64,000 nt of DNA from Jiangella sp. DSM 45060 (GTDB lineage: Bacteria; Actinomycetota; Actinomycetes; Jiangellales; Jiangellaceae). Every line of letters starts with the position of its first letter. Within the stretch, counting starts at the first letter, position 1. The position numbers and the translations under genes are program-made. The notes beneath the pieces are model-generated. The model was given only the letters and a program-made list of their open reading frames with translations. It was not told where the DNA came from and made no database searches. The DNA lies in the NCBI RefSeq assembly GCF_900105175.1, contig NZ_LT629771.1, forward strand, positions 558,001 to 622,000, written 5' to 3'. Below are positions 18,201 through 26,740 of the stretch, one piece after another.

Positions 18201-20095
18201 ACGGCGCGGCGCGCGACGTTCTCGGCCGGCGGGCCGCTCGCCGGTGCGGCGATCCAGGGGCCGGTGCCCTCGCTCTGGTCCAGCACGTCAGCCTCGAACC
18301 AGGTGTGCTCGCCGGCCAGCACGGCCTTCGCCAGCGCTTCGTCGGCGCCGTCGGTGTTGCGCCAGAGCCCGTCGAACAGCCGCTCGACCCGCAGCCGCGC
18401 CTGCCGCGCGAACACGTCGGCCAGCTGGACGGAGCCGGAGTCGGGCAGCATGCGCGCCCGCACGCAGGACGCCGCGATGGCGAACAGCTCGGCGCCGATG
18501 TCGACGACCCGGCCGAGGAAGCCCTGCTTGCGCTCGAGGCCGCCCTGCCAGCGGGCCATGCCGTAGAACGTCGACCGCGCCAGCCGCCGCGACGCGCGCT
18601 CGACGTAGCGCAGGTGCGGCGCCAGCACGCCGAAGTCCTGGTACGACGTCGGCAGCTGGCCGGCCCCGGTGACCAGCTGCGGCAGCCACTTCGCGTAGAA
18701 CCCGGTCGCCTTGACCGCCGCCTTGGCCTTGCCGGGCAGCGCGACGTCGGGGTCGACGATATCGCCGGCGGCCTGCAGGTGGGCGTCGACGGCCTCGCGG
18801 GCGATGAGCAGGTGCATGATCTCCGTGGAGCCCTCGAAGATGCGGTTGATGCGCAGGTCGCGCAGGATCTGCTCGGCCGGTACGGCGCGCTCGCCGCGGG
18901 CCCGCAGCGAGTCGGCGGTCTCGTAGCCGCGGCCGCCGCGGATCTGCACCAGCTCGTCGGCCACCTGCCAGGCCGTCTCGCTGCACCAGAGCTTCGCCAG
19001 CGCCGCCTCGATGCGGATGTCGCGCCGTCCCTCGTCGGCCAGGTGAGCGGAGAGGTCGAGGACGGCCTCCTGTGCGTACGCCGTGGCCGCGATGTAGGAC
19101 AGCTTGTGTGCGACGGCGGCGTGCCGGCCGACCGGGCGGCCCCACTGGACCCGCTCGGCGGACCACTCGCGGGCGATCTTCAGGCACCACTTCGACGCCG
19201 CCGTGCACAGCGCCGGAATCGACAGCCGTCCGGTGTTCAGCGTGGTCAGCGCGATCTTCAGGCCCTCGCCCTCGCGGCCGACGCGGTTCGCGGCCGGGAC
19301 CTTCACCCGGTCGAGCCGGGTGACGCCGTTCTCGATGCCCTTGAGCCCCATGAACGCGTTGCGATGCTCGACGGTGATGCCGGGGGAGTCGGCCTCGACG
19401 ACGAACGCCGTGACGCCGCCGCGGCCGCCGTCGTGCTCGGGGACCCGCGCCATGACGATCAGCAGCTCGGCGATGACGCCGTTGGTGGTCCACAGCTTGG
19501 TGCCGCTGAGCTCGTAGGCCGCGCCGCCGTCGACCGGGACGGCTTCCGCCGCGAGGCGGGCGGGGTCGGAGCCGACGTCGGGCTCGGTGAGCAGGAACGC
19601 GCTGATGGCGCCGCCGGCGCAGCGGGGCAGGAACGCCCGCTTCTGCTCGTCGGTGCCGAACAGCTTCACCGGCTCGGGGACGCCGATGGACTGGTGCGCC
19701 GACACCAGCGCGCCGATGGATGGGTGCACGCCGCCGAGCAGCATGAGCGCGCGGTTGTAGCCGACCTGCGTGAGCCCGGCGCCGCCGTATTCGCGCGGGA
19801 TCTTCATGCCGAACACCCCGGCCCGCGCCATGGCCTTGACGTACTCGTCGGGGATGCGCGCCTCGCGCTCGATGACCGCGCCGTCGAGCTCGTCGCAGAC
19901 GCCGCGCAGCCGGTGGAGGAACGCCGTCGTGGCCGCCTCGTCCTCGGGGCGCTGCGCCGGGTGCGGATGGATGAGGTCGAGCCGGAACCGGCCGAGGTAC
20001 AGCTCCTTCGCGAACGACGGCTTCTCCCACCGCGTCTCGCGCGCCGCCTCGGCGACCCGCCTGGCTTCTCGCTCGTCGACCTGCTGGGTGGTCAT
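18197..20095 (-). CDS. Large acyl-CoA dehydrogenase, FadE10-like
   Basis: A 632-aa flavoenzyme of fatty acyl-CoA beta-oxidation, longer than the usual ~380 aa because of a C-terminal helical extension. Motifs include AGVFGMKIPREYGGAGLTQV near the N-terminus, FLLTEPDVGSDPAR, KLWTTNGVIAELLIVMARVP and QIRGGRGYETA. The closest recalled relative is M. tuberculosis FadE10, with similar sequence along the whole length (KPSFAKELYLGRF at the N-terminus, LDQSEGTGPWIA near the end). The ATG at 20095 has GGAGG before it; the longer frame has no site. It stands alone, convergent with MaoC. Confidence 0.92.
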   Translation of the reverse strand: MTTQQVDEREARRVAEAARETRWEKPSFAKELYLGRFRLDLIHPHPAQRPEDEAATTAFLHRLRGVCDELDGAVIEREARIPDEYVKAMARAGVFGMKIPREYGGAGLTQVGYNRALMLLGGVHPSIGALVSAHQSIGVPEPVKLFGTDEQKRAFLPRCAGGAISAFLLTEPDVGSDPARLAAEAVPVDGGAAYELSGTKLWTTNGVIAELLIVMARVPEHDGGRGGVTAFVVEADSPGITVEHRNAFMGLKGIENGVTRLDRVKVPAANRVGREGEGLKIALTTLNTGRLSIPALCTAASKWCLKIAREWSAERVQWGRPVGRHAAVAHKLSYIAATAYAQEAVLDLSAHLADEGRRDIRIEAALAKLWCSETAWQVADELVQIRGGRGYETADSLRARGERAVPAEQILRDLRINRIFEGSTEIMHLLIAREAVDAHLQAAGDIVDPDVALPGKAKAAVKATGFYAKWLPQLVTGAGQLPTSYQDFGVLAPHLRYVERASRRLARSTFYGMARWQGGLERKQGFLGRVVDIGAELFAIAASCVRARMLPDSGSVQLADVFARQARLRVERLFDGLWRNTDGADEALAKAVLAGEHTWFEADVLDQSEGTGPWIAAPASGPPAENVARRAV

Positions 20096-20179
20096 CCGCG
20101 CCTCCTCCGTCGGTGGCGTCGTACCCAATGTTACCCGCAGGTAGCCATAGTCGCGATGCACAAATAGTCTGGTCGCCGG

Positions 20180-20308
20180 CCGGCCGCAGCTGGTCGCGCC
20201 CTGGGGCGGCGCCGGGTGGGCAAGACGTTCCTGCTCACGCACTTCGCCCAGGGGCGGCCGGCCGACGTCCTGGCCGACGGGGAATCTCAGTGGCCCGGTC
20301 GGCGTTGA
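20180..20308 (+). pseudogene. Fragment of a P-loop ATPase gene
   Basis: One frame here reads ...GRALGRRRVGKTFLLTHFAQ with Walker A GRRRVGKT at 20204-20227, and stops at 20308. This is the N-terminal signature of actinobacterial archaeal-type/AAA ATPases (GRRRVGKTxLL). No start codon with a ribosome site and no remaining domain are present, so it is a decayed fragment of about 40 codons. It lies between fadE and ssrA, a place prone to insertion and deletion. Confidence 0.4.
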
Positions 20309-20362
20309 ACGTTGTAACCTTGGCGAACCTTCGGGTGCGCCCGGGGGATTGACAACTCCAGA

Positions 20363-20731
20363 GGGGCTGAGCGGTTTCGACTTCGTTCGTCGAACCAGGG
20401 GAAGCGGGCCGAGGAGGCCGCGTTATCTCGTTAACGCTCGCGGCAAACGTTACAAGTGCCAACGCTAAGCGCACTGACTTCGCCCTCGCCGCCTGACGGC
20501 AGGTACTGAAGTCTGTCGACCCGGGGATGTCTCCGCCCCGGTGTTCGGCATCATCTAGGAGACTCACCGACCGGTACGGTCACGGGACCGGTAGGGACAC
20601 TCACGTGGCTGGGCTCGTCACGGTGAACTCGCCTGTGTGATCACCGGAGCCGAGTAGAGGCATGACAGGCTGCGCCCGGAGAAGCCCTGGAGAAGCGTCG
20701 AAGGACCCGGGTTCGATTCCCGGCAGCTCCA
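20363..20731 (+). ncRNA. ssrA: Transfer-messenger RNA (tmRNA)
   Basis: The 5' end GGGGCTGAGCGGTTTCGACT and the 3' TPsiC-like arm GGGTTCGATTCCCGGCAGCT are diagnostic. GGGGCTG pairs with CAGCTCC to form the acceptor stem, with A20731 as discriminator. CCA is not encoded (CAA follows) and must be added. The tag frame starts at GCA 20443 and encodes ANVTSANAKRTDFALAA with a TGA stop at 20494-20496; the hydrophobic ALAA end marks tagged proteins for proteolysis. It works with SmpB (15330-15803) to free stalled ribosomes. The upstream promoter is not clear. Confidence 0.96.
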
Positions 20732-20739
20732 CAACAGCC

Positions 20740-20777
20740 GAAGCGGCTGGTCAGAAGCGATTCTGGCCAGCCGCTTC
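20740..20777 (+). terminator. Terminator of ssrA
   Basis: A 17-bp stem (GAAGCGGCTGGTCAGAA with TTCTGGCCAGCCGCTTC, one G-U pair) around the tetraloop GCGA, followed by GTCGTG. It starts nine bases after the tmRNA 3' end. Confidence 0.8.
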
Positions 20778-20996
20778 GTCGTGCGACGACCACGTGACGA
20801 CCACAGTGCGGATGCGCAGCGCGCCGGTTACGGCAGTGCCGGATGCGGCCGCCGGTCGGCCAGCACGGCGTGACCTCGCCGAGGCCGGCCAGGACCACGG
20901 GCTCCGAGGCAACCGAGCGCGCCGCGGGAGCGTCATGGCTATGTGAGGGGCGCCACATTCGCGCCCGCATCGCATTCTCGACCTCGGGAGAGCGGC

Positions 20997-21929
20997 ATGA
21001 AAGTGACCGCAACAGCTGTCGGAGTCATCGTCGCGGCCATCGTGAGCAGCGGTGTCACCTCCAGCGCCACCGCACCCTCGAGCACCTCTGCGGTGCGCGC
21101 AGCAGCACCAGCGGCCGTCTGCCAGACACACCTCGGCACGTTCGACCACAGCGGCACCTACCGCAAGGTGAACGTGTCCAGCGACCTCACCATCGTCATC
21201 GGCGAGGGCGGCAACCTTCCTGGCGCGGCCGACCTCCGAACCCTGGGCACGGGCAGCATCGACTACGGAGACCACGCCGAACCACAGCCGTTCCACGACA
21301 ACTGGCACCTCGCGACGTCCTCGGCCGCGCTGTACCTGATCCGCGCCCAGAGCAATTCCTCGACCGGTGAGCACGACAGCGTCACCGCCGAACTGGTGGC
21401 GCCGCGGTGGGGCGGTTTCCGTCACCTGGTGCAAGCCGGCCAGCCAGGTGAATCAGTGCCCAATCTGATCTACGGCCTGCACGACAACGGCACCTTGTAC
21501 CGGTATCAACTCAGCTGGGGCGGAGGAACACCCGGTGTCAGCTCCTACGGCAGCGTGGCCGGATTCGGCGACCTCCGAACCATGACGTTGATCAGCCGCA
21601 GGCCCGGCTACGACACGCTGCTGGCCACGACGACCACTGGGCAGCTGACCTCGATCAGAATCCCCACGACGGCCACCATGACCGCGACCCGCTCGGTGAT
21701 CCGAACGCGCACATGGGGAGCGCTCGACCAGCTCGCCATCGGGGTGTGCGACTCCGGCACGATGCTCGTCGCCATCAACAGCGCGACCGACCTGGCCTAC
21801 GCCTACCACCTCGGCGTTCTCAACGGCACGAGCACCCCGATCACGAGCTGGGGGCAGCTCCGGGGCCAGTGGGCCTACCGGCTCGTCACCAGCAGCTTTC
21901 CCTTCGACACCATGCCACGTGGAGCGTGA
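20997..21929 (+). CDS. Secreted protein, paralogue 1 of a tandem pair (propeller-like)
   Basis: 310 aa with a signal peptide (MKVTATAVGVIVAAIVSSGV). The ATG has GGGAG before it. The mature part contains repeated beta-rich units ending in hydrophobic-Gly/Asn turns, such as LIYGLHDNGTLYRYQLS and LLATTTTGQLTSIRIP, reminiscent of tachylectin-like beta-propellers; this is a resemblance, not a firm assignment. There are two cysteines in the mature protein (AVCQTHLG and VCDSGTML), perhaps a disulphide. The next gene encodes a clear paralogue of equal length, and the two form an operon of their own downstream of ssrA. Function unknown. Confidence 0.75.
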   Translation: MKVTATAVGVIVAAIVSSGVTSSATAPSSTSAVRAAAPAAVCQTHLGTFDHSGTYRKVNVSSDLTIVIGEGGNLPGAADLRTLGTGSIDYGDHAEPQPFHDNWHLATSSAALYLIRAQSNSSTGEHDSVTAELVAPRWGGFRHLVQAGQPGESVPNLIYGLHDNGTLYRYQLSWGGGTPGVSSYGSVAGFGDLRTMTLISRRPGYDTLLATTTTGQLTSIRIPTTATMTATRSVIRTRTWGALDQLAIGVCDSGTMLVAINSATDLAYAYHLGVLNGTSTPITSWGQLRGQWAYRLVTSSFPFDTMPRGA

Positions 21930-21933
21930 TCAA

Positions 21934-22866
21934 GTGAGACCACGATTCGCCATCATCGCCGCCGGCCTCTTCGTCGGCGCGACCCTCGCCGCGGCGCCGG
22001 CCGCGAGCTCGACGCCGGGCACCCCCGACCTCCCCGTGGTCCGCGCCGCCGCGTCGTCGACCCTGCCCTGCAGCATCGAAATGTCGATCATCGGCGCCGG
22101 AAGGTACCGAGAAATCCGCGTGAGCGACACGACCAGCCCGCGCACCATCACCGAGATCGGCGAGGTGCCCGGCGGAAGGTCGGTCCGCTCGTTGGCCACC
22201 GGCCACTTCCACGCCGACTTCGGCTTCAAGCTCCGTCACCACCTGGGCAACACCTCGACCTCGCTGTTCAGCCTCTCCGCCCGCGACGACCAGGACAGCA
22301 AGGAGATCACCGTCACCTCCATGGGTCGCGGCTGGGGCGGCTTCCGGCGCCTGGTGTCCTCCGGAGAGGCGACGGAATCCGTCAGCCCCGTCAGCCTCTA
22401 CGGTCTGCACGACAACGGAAGGATCTACCGCTATCGGGTCGCCGCCCGCGAAGGCGGACAGCGCGTGGTCACCGGCGCCGGATCCGTCGCCGGATTCTCC
22501 GACCTGAAGACCATCGCGTTGATCAGTGTCACCTCGAGTTACCACGCACTCCTGGCCAACACCACCTCTGGCCAGCTCGTCGTGATCAAGATCCCGACGT
22601 CGTCCACGATGACCGCCACCCGGACCGTGATCAGGACCCGCACCTGGCAAGGGTTCGAGCACCTCGCTGTGGCGGACTGCAACGAGGGCTCGACCAACGT
22701 CCTGGTCGGCATCGACCACGACACGTCATCGGCCTACGCCTACTCGATGGCATTCCTGAAGAACACCACCAGCTCGATCCTGGGCCACGGGCAGGTCGCC
22801 GGCTCCTGGCCGTGGCTGGTCTTCACCAGCCTCCACGAGGCCGAGAACCCGCCTCAGGGCGCATAA
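21934..22866 (+). CDS. Secreted protein, paralogue 2 of a tandem pair (propeller-like)
   Basis: 310 aa with a signal peptide (VRPRFAIIAAGLFVGATLAA). The GTG at 21934 has GGAG nine bases before it; an in-frame GTG at 21919 overlapping the preceding stop is an alternative. It matches paralogue 1 throughout: SLYGLHDNGRIYRYRV, AGFSDLKTIALIS and TATRTVIRTRTWQGFEHLAV all have direct counterparts there. Again two cysteines occur in the mature protein (TLPCSIEM and VADCNEGS). It arose by tandem duplication with wide divergence. A strong terminator follows. Confidence 0.75.
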   Translation: MRPRFAIIAAGLFVGATLAAAPAASSTPGTPDLPVVRAAASSTLPCSIEMSIIGAGRYREIRVSDTTSPRTITEIGEVPGGRSVRSLATGHFHADFGFKLRHHLGNTSTSLFSLSARDDQDSKEITVTSMGRGWGGFRRLVSSGEATESVSPVSLYGLHDNGRIYRYRVAAREGGQRVVTGAGSVAGFSDLKTIALISVTSSYHALLANTTSGQLVVIKIPTSSTMTATRTVIRTRTWQGFEHLAVADCNEGSTNVLVGIDHDTSSAYAYSMAFLKNTTSSILGHGQVAGSWPWLVFTSLHEAENPPQGA

Positions 22867-22880
22867 GGCAGTACGGCGGT

Positions 22881-22915
22881 GAGTGGGTCGCGACGACGTG
22901 CGTCGTGACCCGCTC
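22881..22915 (+). terminator. Terminator after the paralogue pair
   Basis: A 15-bp stem GAGTGGGTCGCGACG / CGTCGTGACCCGCTC with two G-U pairs and a 5-nt loop, 14 bases after the stop codon of paralogue 2. Confidence 0.65.
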
Positions 22916-23087
22916 ATGTCGCCTGTCGCCCGCTCGGTGCAGCCGATGGGTTCTGGGCCGGCACGGTCGAGTGCGGGCCGAGTAGACCGCCGATCCGCGT
23001 CGGCCGGTCGTCAGGGGCGGACAGGGTAGAATCAGGACATCGGCGCACGGTACTGAGCCCGGTCGGGGCTCCGGCGGCGCCGGCATC

Positions 23088-23381
23088 ATGAAGCTCGGCC
23101 GCAGAGGCCGGAGACGGGCCGCGATCATGGCATCGCCCGCATCAGCAGTCGCCTCCGCGCGAGAGACGGCGCGCACCGCGTTCACGTCCCTGCCGGACCG
23201 GCACCGCGTCCTCGACGGCGGCTGGTGGCCCAGGTCCCGCGACCTCGTCGCCGAGTTGCCTGGCGTCATGCCTGCCGCCGGCGACGCGGAGTCGGCCGGG
23301 CGGGCGTTTGCTCACGTGCTCCGCGGGCACGGTCACGATGAGGCGAGCGCGACGCTCGCCGACACGAACTCGAGGAGTTGA
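23088..23381 (+). CDS. Small DUF5994-like protein, probably shortened
   Basis: 97 aa. The core HRVLDGGWWPRSRDLVAELP is the hallmark of the actinobacterial DUF5994 family, but the central part of that family is missing, so this looks like an internally shortened or decaying copy. The start is uncertain: the frame has no good ribosome site at 23088. TAGAAT at 23027-23032 could be a -10. It ends one base before the ATG of the desaturase, whose ribosome site AGGAG lies within it. The function of the family is not known. Confidence 0.45.
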   Translation: MKLGRRGRRRAAIMASPASAVASARETARTAFTSLPDRHRVLDGGWWPRSRDLVAELPGVMPAAGDAESAGRAFAHVLRGHGHDEASATLADTNSRS

Positions 23382-23382
23382 C

Positions 23383-24516
23383 ATGACCACTGAACAACCG
23401 CTCAGACAGCGACGAGCCCATCCGCAGACCCGAGGTGGTGCCGGTCCACCGGTCGCGACCAAGGACCGGGTCCCGGCTCCCGTCCGTCACGTCAGCACGT
23501 ACACCGAGCTGGCTCGGCAGATCCGCGAGGCCGGGCTGTTGCGGCGGCGCTACGGCTACTACTGGACCCGGATCGCCGTGGCCGTGACGGCGTTCGCGGG
23601 GATCTGGGTGGGGTTCGCGTTCCTCGGTGACTCCTGGTTCCAGTTGCTCCTCGCCGCCGCGCTCGCGGTCGTGCTGGTCCAGTTCGGGTACCTCGGGCAC
23701 GACAGCGCCCATCGCCAGATCTTCGCCTCGCACCGGTGGAACGACTGGACCTCGCGGGTCTTCTCCGGGCTGTTCACCGGGCTCAGCTACGGCTGGTGGC
23801 AGTCCAAGCACAGCCGGCACCACGCCAACCCGAACAAAGAGGGCTCGGACCCCGATGTCGGGCCCGGCGTGCTGGCGTTCACCCCGGCCGTCGCCCAGGC
23901 CCGGCGCGGCCTGGCCGCTCGCCTGACGCCCCGTCAGGGCTACTTCTTCTTCCCGCTGCTGCTGCTCGAAGGGCTCGCGCTGCACGTCGCGAGCATCCAG
24001 ACGATCATGCGGCGGCAGCCGCTGAAACACCGCTGGTGGGAGGCGTCGTTCGTCGCCGTCAGGCTCGGCGGGTACCTCACCGTGCTGCTGCTGGTGCTGC
24101 CGCCCGGGAAGGCGGCCGCCTTCTTCGGCGTGCAGATGGCGCTGTTCGGACTGCTCCTCGGAGCTTCCTTCGCACCGAACCACATCGGCATGCCCATCGT
24201 CGCGCCGGACGAGAAGGTCGACTTCCTGCGGCGTCAGGTGCTGACGTCGCGCAACATCCGCGGTGGCCGGCCGATCGACTTCTTCATGGGCGGGCTCAAC
24301 TACCAGGTCGAGCACCACCTGTTCCCGAGCATGCCCCGGCCGAATCTTCGCCGGGCCCAGCCGATCGTGCGGGAGTACTGTGCCCGGCACCTGGTCGGCT
24401 ACACCGAGACCAGCCTCTTCGGCGCCTACCGCGTCATCGTCGGCTACCTCAACCGGGTGGGGCTGCGCGGCCGGTACGCCTATCGGTGCCCGATGGCCGC
24501 GCAGTTCCGCGTCTGA
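23383..24516 (+). CDS. Membrane fatty acid desaturase
   Basis: A 377-aa integral membrane di-iron desaturase. The three histidine boxes are present: HDSAH, HSRHH and QVEHH. The QxxHH third box is that of the front-end/linoleoyl-CoA and DesA3-type acyl desaturases, but no cytochrome b5 domain is fused. Hydrophobic segments lie at about residues 60-105 and 195-275. It introduces a double bond into acyl chains of membrane lipids and so tunes fluidity; the regiospecificity cannot be told. The ATG at 23383 has AGGAG six bases upstream. No redox partner gene is adjacent. Confidence 0.9.
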   Translation: MTTEQPLRQRRAHPQTRGGAGPPVATKDRVPAPVRHVSTYTELARQIREAGLLRRRYGYYWTRIAVAVTAFAGIWVGFAFLGDSWFQLLLAAALAVVLVQFGYLGHDSAHRQIFASHRWNDWTSRVFSGLFTGLSYGWWQSKHSRHHANPNKEGSDPDVGPGVLAFTPAVAQARRGLAARLTPRQGYFFFPLLLLEGLALHVASIQTIMRRQPLKHRWWEASFVAVRLGGYLTVLLLVLPPGKAAAFFGVQMALFGLLLGASFAPNHIGMPIVAPDEKVDFLRRQVLTSRNIRGGRPIDFFMGGLNYQVEHHLFPSMPRPNLRRAQPIVREYCARHLVGYTETSLFGAYRVIVGYLNRVGLRGRYAYRCPMAAQFRV

Positions 24517-24530
24517 GGATCCGACCCTGG

Positions 24531-24859
24531 TCAGCCGGGCCGGCGGGACAGCTGCCGCCGCAGCCGGATGATCCGGACGCTGCCGATGACCGCCACCACG
24601 AAGCCCGCGCTCGCTGCGGCGATGAGCAGCGCCAGCGCCAGCGGAACGCTGCCCTCCAGCCACAGGAAGGTGACGTCGACCCGACCCGTGTTCTGCAGGA
24701 TGAACACCATCAGGATCGCGAGACGGACGCCGCGACGCAACTGCCCACCCAGGTGGCGCCGGTGCGACTGCGCGGGACCGGCGGTGTCGGCGCCGGTGCT
24801 CCCACGTCGGTATCGGCCGACGGCTCCGGACCGTCGCCGTTGCGGCGGAACAGAGGCAT
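24531..24859 (-). pseudogene. LapA-domain (DUF1049) membrane protein, frameshifted
   Basis: The frame starting at ATG 24859 (ribosome site GAAGGA) gives MPLFRRNGDGPEPSADTD and a Pro-rich linker, then TGATWVGSCVAASV, and hits TGA at about 24709. The next frame, starting about there, continues as LAILMVFILQNTGRV, then a second hydrophobic segment and basic tail RIIRLRRQLSRRP. Together they make the standard plan of actinobacterial LapA-domain proteins. A single-base change near 24715-24730 therefore splits the gene. Either it is a true pseudogene, or a sequencing error, or the C-terminal part is made alone from a TTG at 24740. Confidence 0.65.
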
Positions 24860-25024
24860 GACATTCCTTCGTCGAGATGGTCGGGCCGGCATGACTGGCA
24901 CCTCGAAGATGGGATGTCGCGGTTCCCGGATACCTTCACCCTACGCCGTTCCGGTTGACCGGGCCGGGCGGGCTCGTGACCCGCTGACCTGCGTGCGACG
25001 TCCGGAACTGGGTACAGGTCCACC

Positions 25025-25201
25025 ATGCTCGTTCTCGTCGTCGTCCTGCTGGCCATCTGGCTGGTGCTGTCGATCGTGGGATTCGCGATCGAGGGCATCC
25101 TCTGGCTCGGTGTCATCGGGGTGGTGCTGTTCGTGGCCACTGCTATCGTCGGCTGGCTGAGGCGATCGGCCCATCGAAGGGCGAACCCCGGCGGCGCCTG
25201 A
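25025..25201 (+). CDS. 58-aa hydrophobic membrane peptide
   Basis: An open frame of 58 codons beginning MLVLVVVLLAIWLVLSIVGF, then a second hydrophobic segment (WLGVIGVVLFVATAIVGWL) and a basic tail RRSAHRRANPGGA. Two short TM helices with a cytoplasmic basic end match small actinobacterial hydrophobic proteins (DUF6131-like). No good ribosome site precedes the ATG, so it may be leaderless. Function unknown. Confidence 0.6.
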   Translation: MLVLVVVLLAIWLVLSIVGFAIEGILWLGVIGVVLFVATAIVGWLRRSAHRRANPGGA

Positions 25202-25283
25202 TCGCCCCCGGCTGCGACCAAGATCGCCGGTGCGGTCTTGAGGAGAGCGGTGGATCCTCCGCCGTGCAGGCAAGGGGTGACGC

Positions 25284-26561
25284 GTGACGATCTATCGCGG
25301 GGCGGTGCTCGACACCCCCGAGAGCCCGTTCGCCGGGGGGAAGCTGCGGTCGTCCTCGGACGAGGGCATCGTGGTGCGCGACGGCGTCATCGTGGCGCGC
25401 GGGCCGTTCGCCGCGCTGCGCCGGGAGCACCCGGACGAGGACCTCGTCGCGCTGGACGGCGGGCTGCTGCTCCCGGGGTTCGTCGACACGCACGTGCACT
25501 TCCCGCAGGTGCGCGTCATCGGCGGTATCGGCCTGCCGCTGCTGGACTGGCTCGAGCGCCGCGCCCTGCCGGAGGAGGGCCGCCTGGCGGACGCGGCGTA
25601 CGCGGCGCAGGTGGCGGCGGACTTCGTGTCCGGCCTCGTGACCGCTGGCACCACCGCCGCCATGGTGTTCGGATCGCACTTCCCGGCCGCGGTCGAGGCA
25701 CTCTTCGAGTCGGCCGCCGCTGCCGGGCCGCGCGTGACCAGCGGGCTCGTCGTCAGCGACCGCAACCTGCCCGCTGAGCTGCTCAGCTCACCCGGGCGCG
25801 CGTACGAGGAGAGCGTCGGGCTGGCCCGCCGCTGGCACGGCACCGGGCGCGCCCGGTACGCGGTGACGCCGCGCTTCTCGCTGTCCAGCACCGACGCGCT
25901 CCTCGCGACCTGCGCGGCCGTGCTCGACGACGTCCCCGGCGCGTTCGTCACGTCGCACGTGAACGAGAACGTCGAGGAGATCGAGCAGGTGAAGAGCCTG
26001 TTCCGGACCGACAGCTACGTCGCGACGTACGACCGGCACGGGCTGCTCGGCCGGCACAGCGTGCTCGCGCACAACGTCCACCCGGGCGACGACGAGCTCG
26101 AGACGCTGGCCGCGCGGGGATCGTCGGTCGCACACTGCCCGACGAGCAACGCCGCGCTGGGGAGCGGGCTGTTCCCGCTGGCCCGGCACCTGCGCCACGG
26201 CGTCGCGGTGGCGCTGGGGTCGGACGTCGGAGCGGGCTCGGGATTCTCGCTGCTCAAGGAGGGCCTGCAGGCGTACTTCACACAGCAGCAGCTCGGCCCG
26301 GACGGCTACGCGCTCACACCCGCCCACCTGCTCCACCTGGCGACGGCGGCCGGCGCCGCCGCCCTCGACCTCCCCGACGTGGGGCACCTCTCCGTCGGGC
26401 AGCGGTTCGACGCGCAGTGGCTCCGCCCGGCGCCCGGTTCGACGTACGACGCGGCGCTGCGCAACGCGGCCGGCCCGGACGACGCGCTGGGCATAACGTT
26501 CACGCTCGGCACGGCGACCGACGTCGCCGCGGTGTGGATCGACGGCGTGGCGGTTCGTTGA
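25284..26561 (+). CDS. guaD: Guanine deaminase
   Basis: A 425-aa amidohydrolase that converts guanine to xanthine and ammonia in the cytoplasm, feeding the purine catabolic genes that follow. The zinc site motif PGFVDTHVHFPQ is the guanine deaminase signature. TSHVNENVEEI, HNVHPGDDELE, HCPTSNAALGSG and LGSDVGAGSGFS complete the metal and substrate site. The length is typical. The start is the GTG at 25284. It lies 179 bp before the xanthine dehydrogenase genes on the same strand. Confidence 0.93.
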   Translation: MTIYRGAVLDTPESPFAGGKLRSSSDEGIVVRDGVIVARGPFAALRREHPDEDLVALDGGLLLPGFVDTHVHFPQVRVIGGIGLPLLDWLERRALPEEGRLADAAYAAQVAADFVSGLVTAGTTAAMVFGSHFPAAVEALFESAAAAGPRVTSGLVVSDRNLPAELLSSPGRAYEESVGLARRWHGTGRARYAVTPRFSLSSTDALLATCAAVLDDVPGAFVTSHVNENVEEIEQVKSLFRTDSYVATYDRHGLLGRHSVLAHNVHPGDDELETLAARGSSVAHCPTSNAALGSGLFPLARHLRHGVAVALGSDVGAGSGFSLLKEGLQAYFTQQQLGPDGYALTPAHLLHLATAAGAAALDLPDVGHLSVGQRFDAQWLRPAPGSTYDAALRNAAGPDDALGITFTLGTATDVAAVWIDGVAVR

Positions 26562-26699
26562 CCGGCCGCGACGCACGGGCTAGCGTGGATGGATGCGGAT
26601 CTCCACGGTTCCGGGCGACGTGCGCCGACGGGTGCACTCGACCGCGTGGACCCGGGGCCGAGTCGCCCACGGCGCCTAGCCGACCTCCAGCAGTCCTCG

Positions 26700-26719
26700 A
26701 CCCCATCGACTGATGGGGT
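26700..26719. promoter_or_regulatory. 20-bp palindrome before the xdh operon
   Basis: ACCCCATCGACTGATGGGGT has perfect 8-bp arms around GACT and lies 21 bases before the xdhA start, ahead of GGAGGTG. It may be a repressor operator for the purine operon, an RNA hairpin in the leader, or the terminator of guaD. The rest of the 179-bp gap shows no clear gene; a 28-codon frame at 26593-26679 is not supported. Confidence 0.4.
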
Positions 26720-26740
26720 GATCCGACTTGGAGGTGCTGG

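Noticed and set aside
20340-20362. TTGACA at 20349 as the ssrA promoter
   Set aside because: It lies only 9 bases before the tmRNA 5' end, too close for a -35 element.
23266-25221. 651-codon frame on the - strand opposite the desaturase
   Set aside because: It runs antisense to a clear desaturase with histidine boxes and shows no protein features.
26593-26679. 28-codon leader peptide upstream of xdhA
   Set aside because: It has no ribosome site and no sign of coding constraint.
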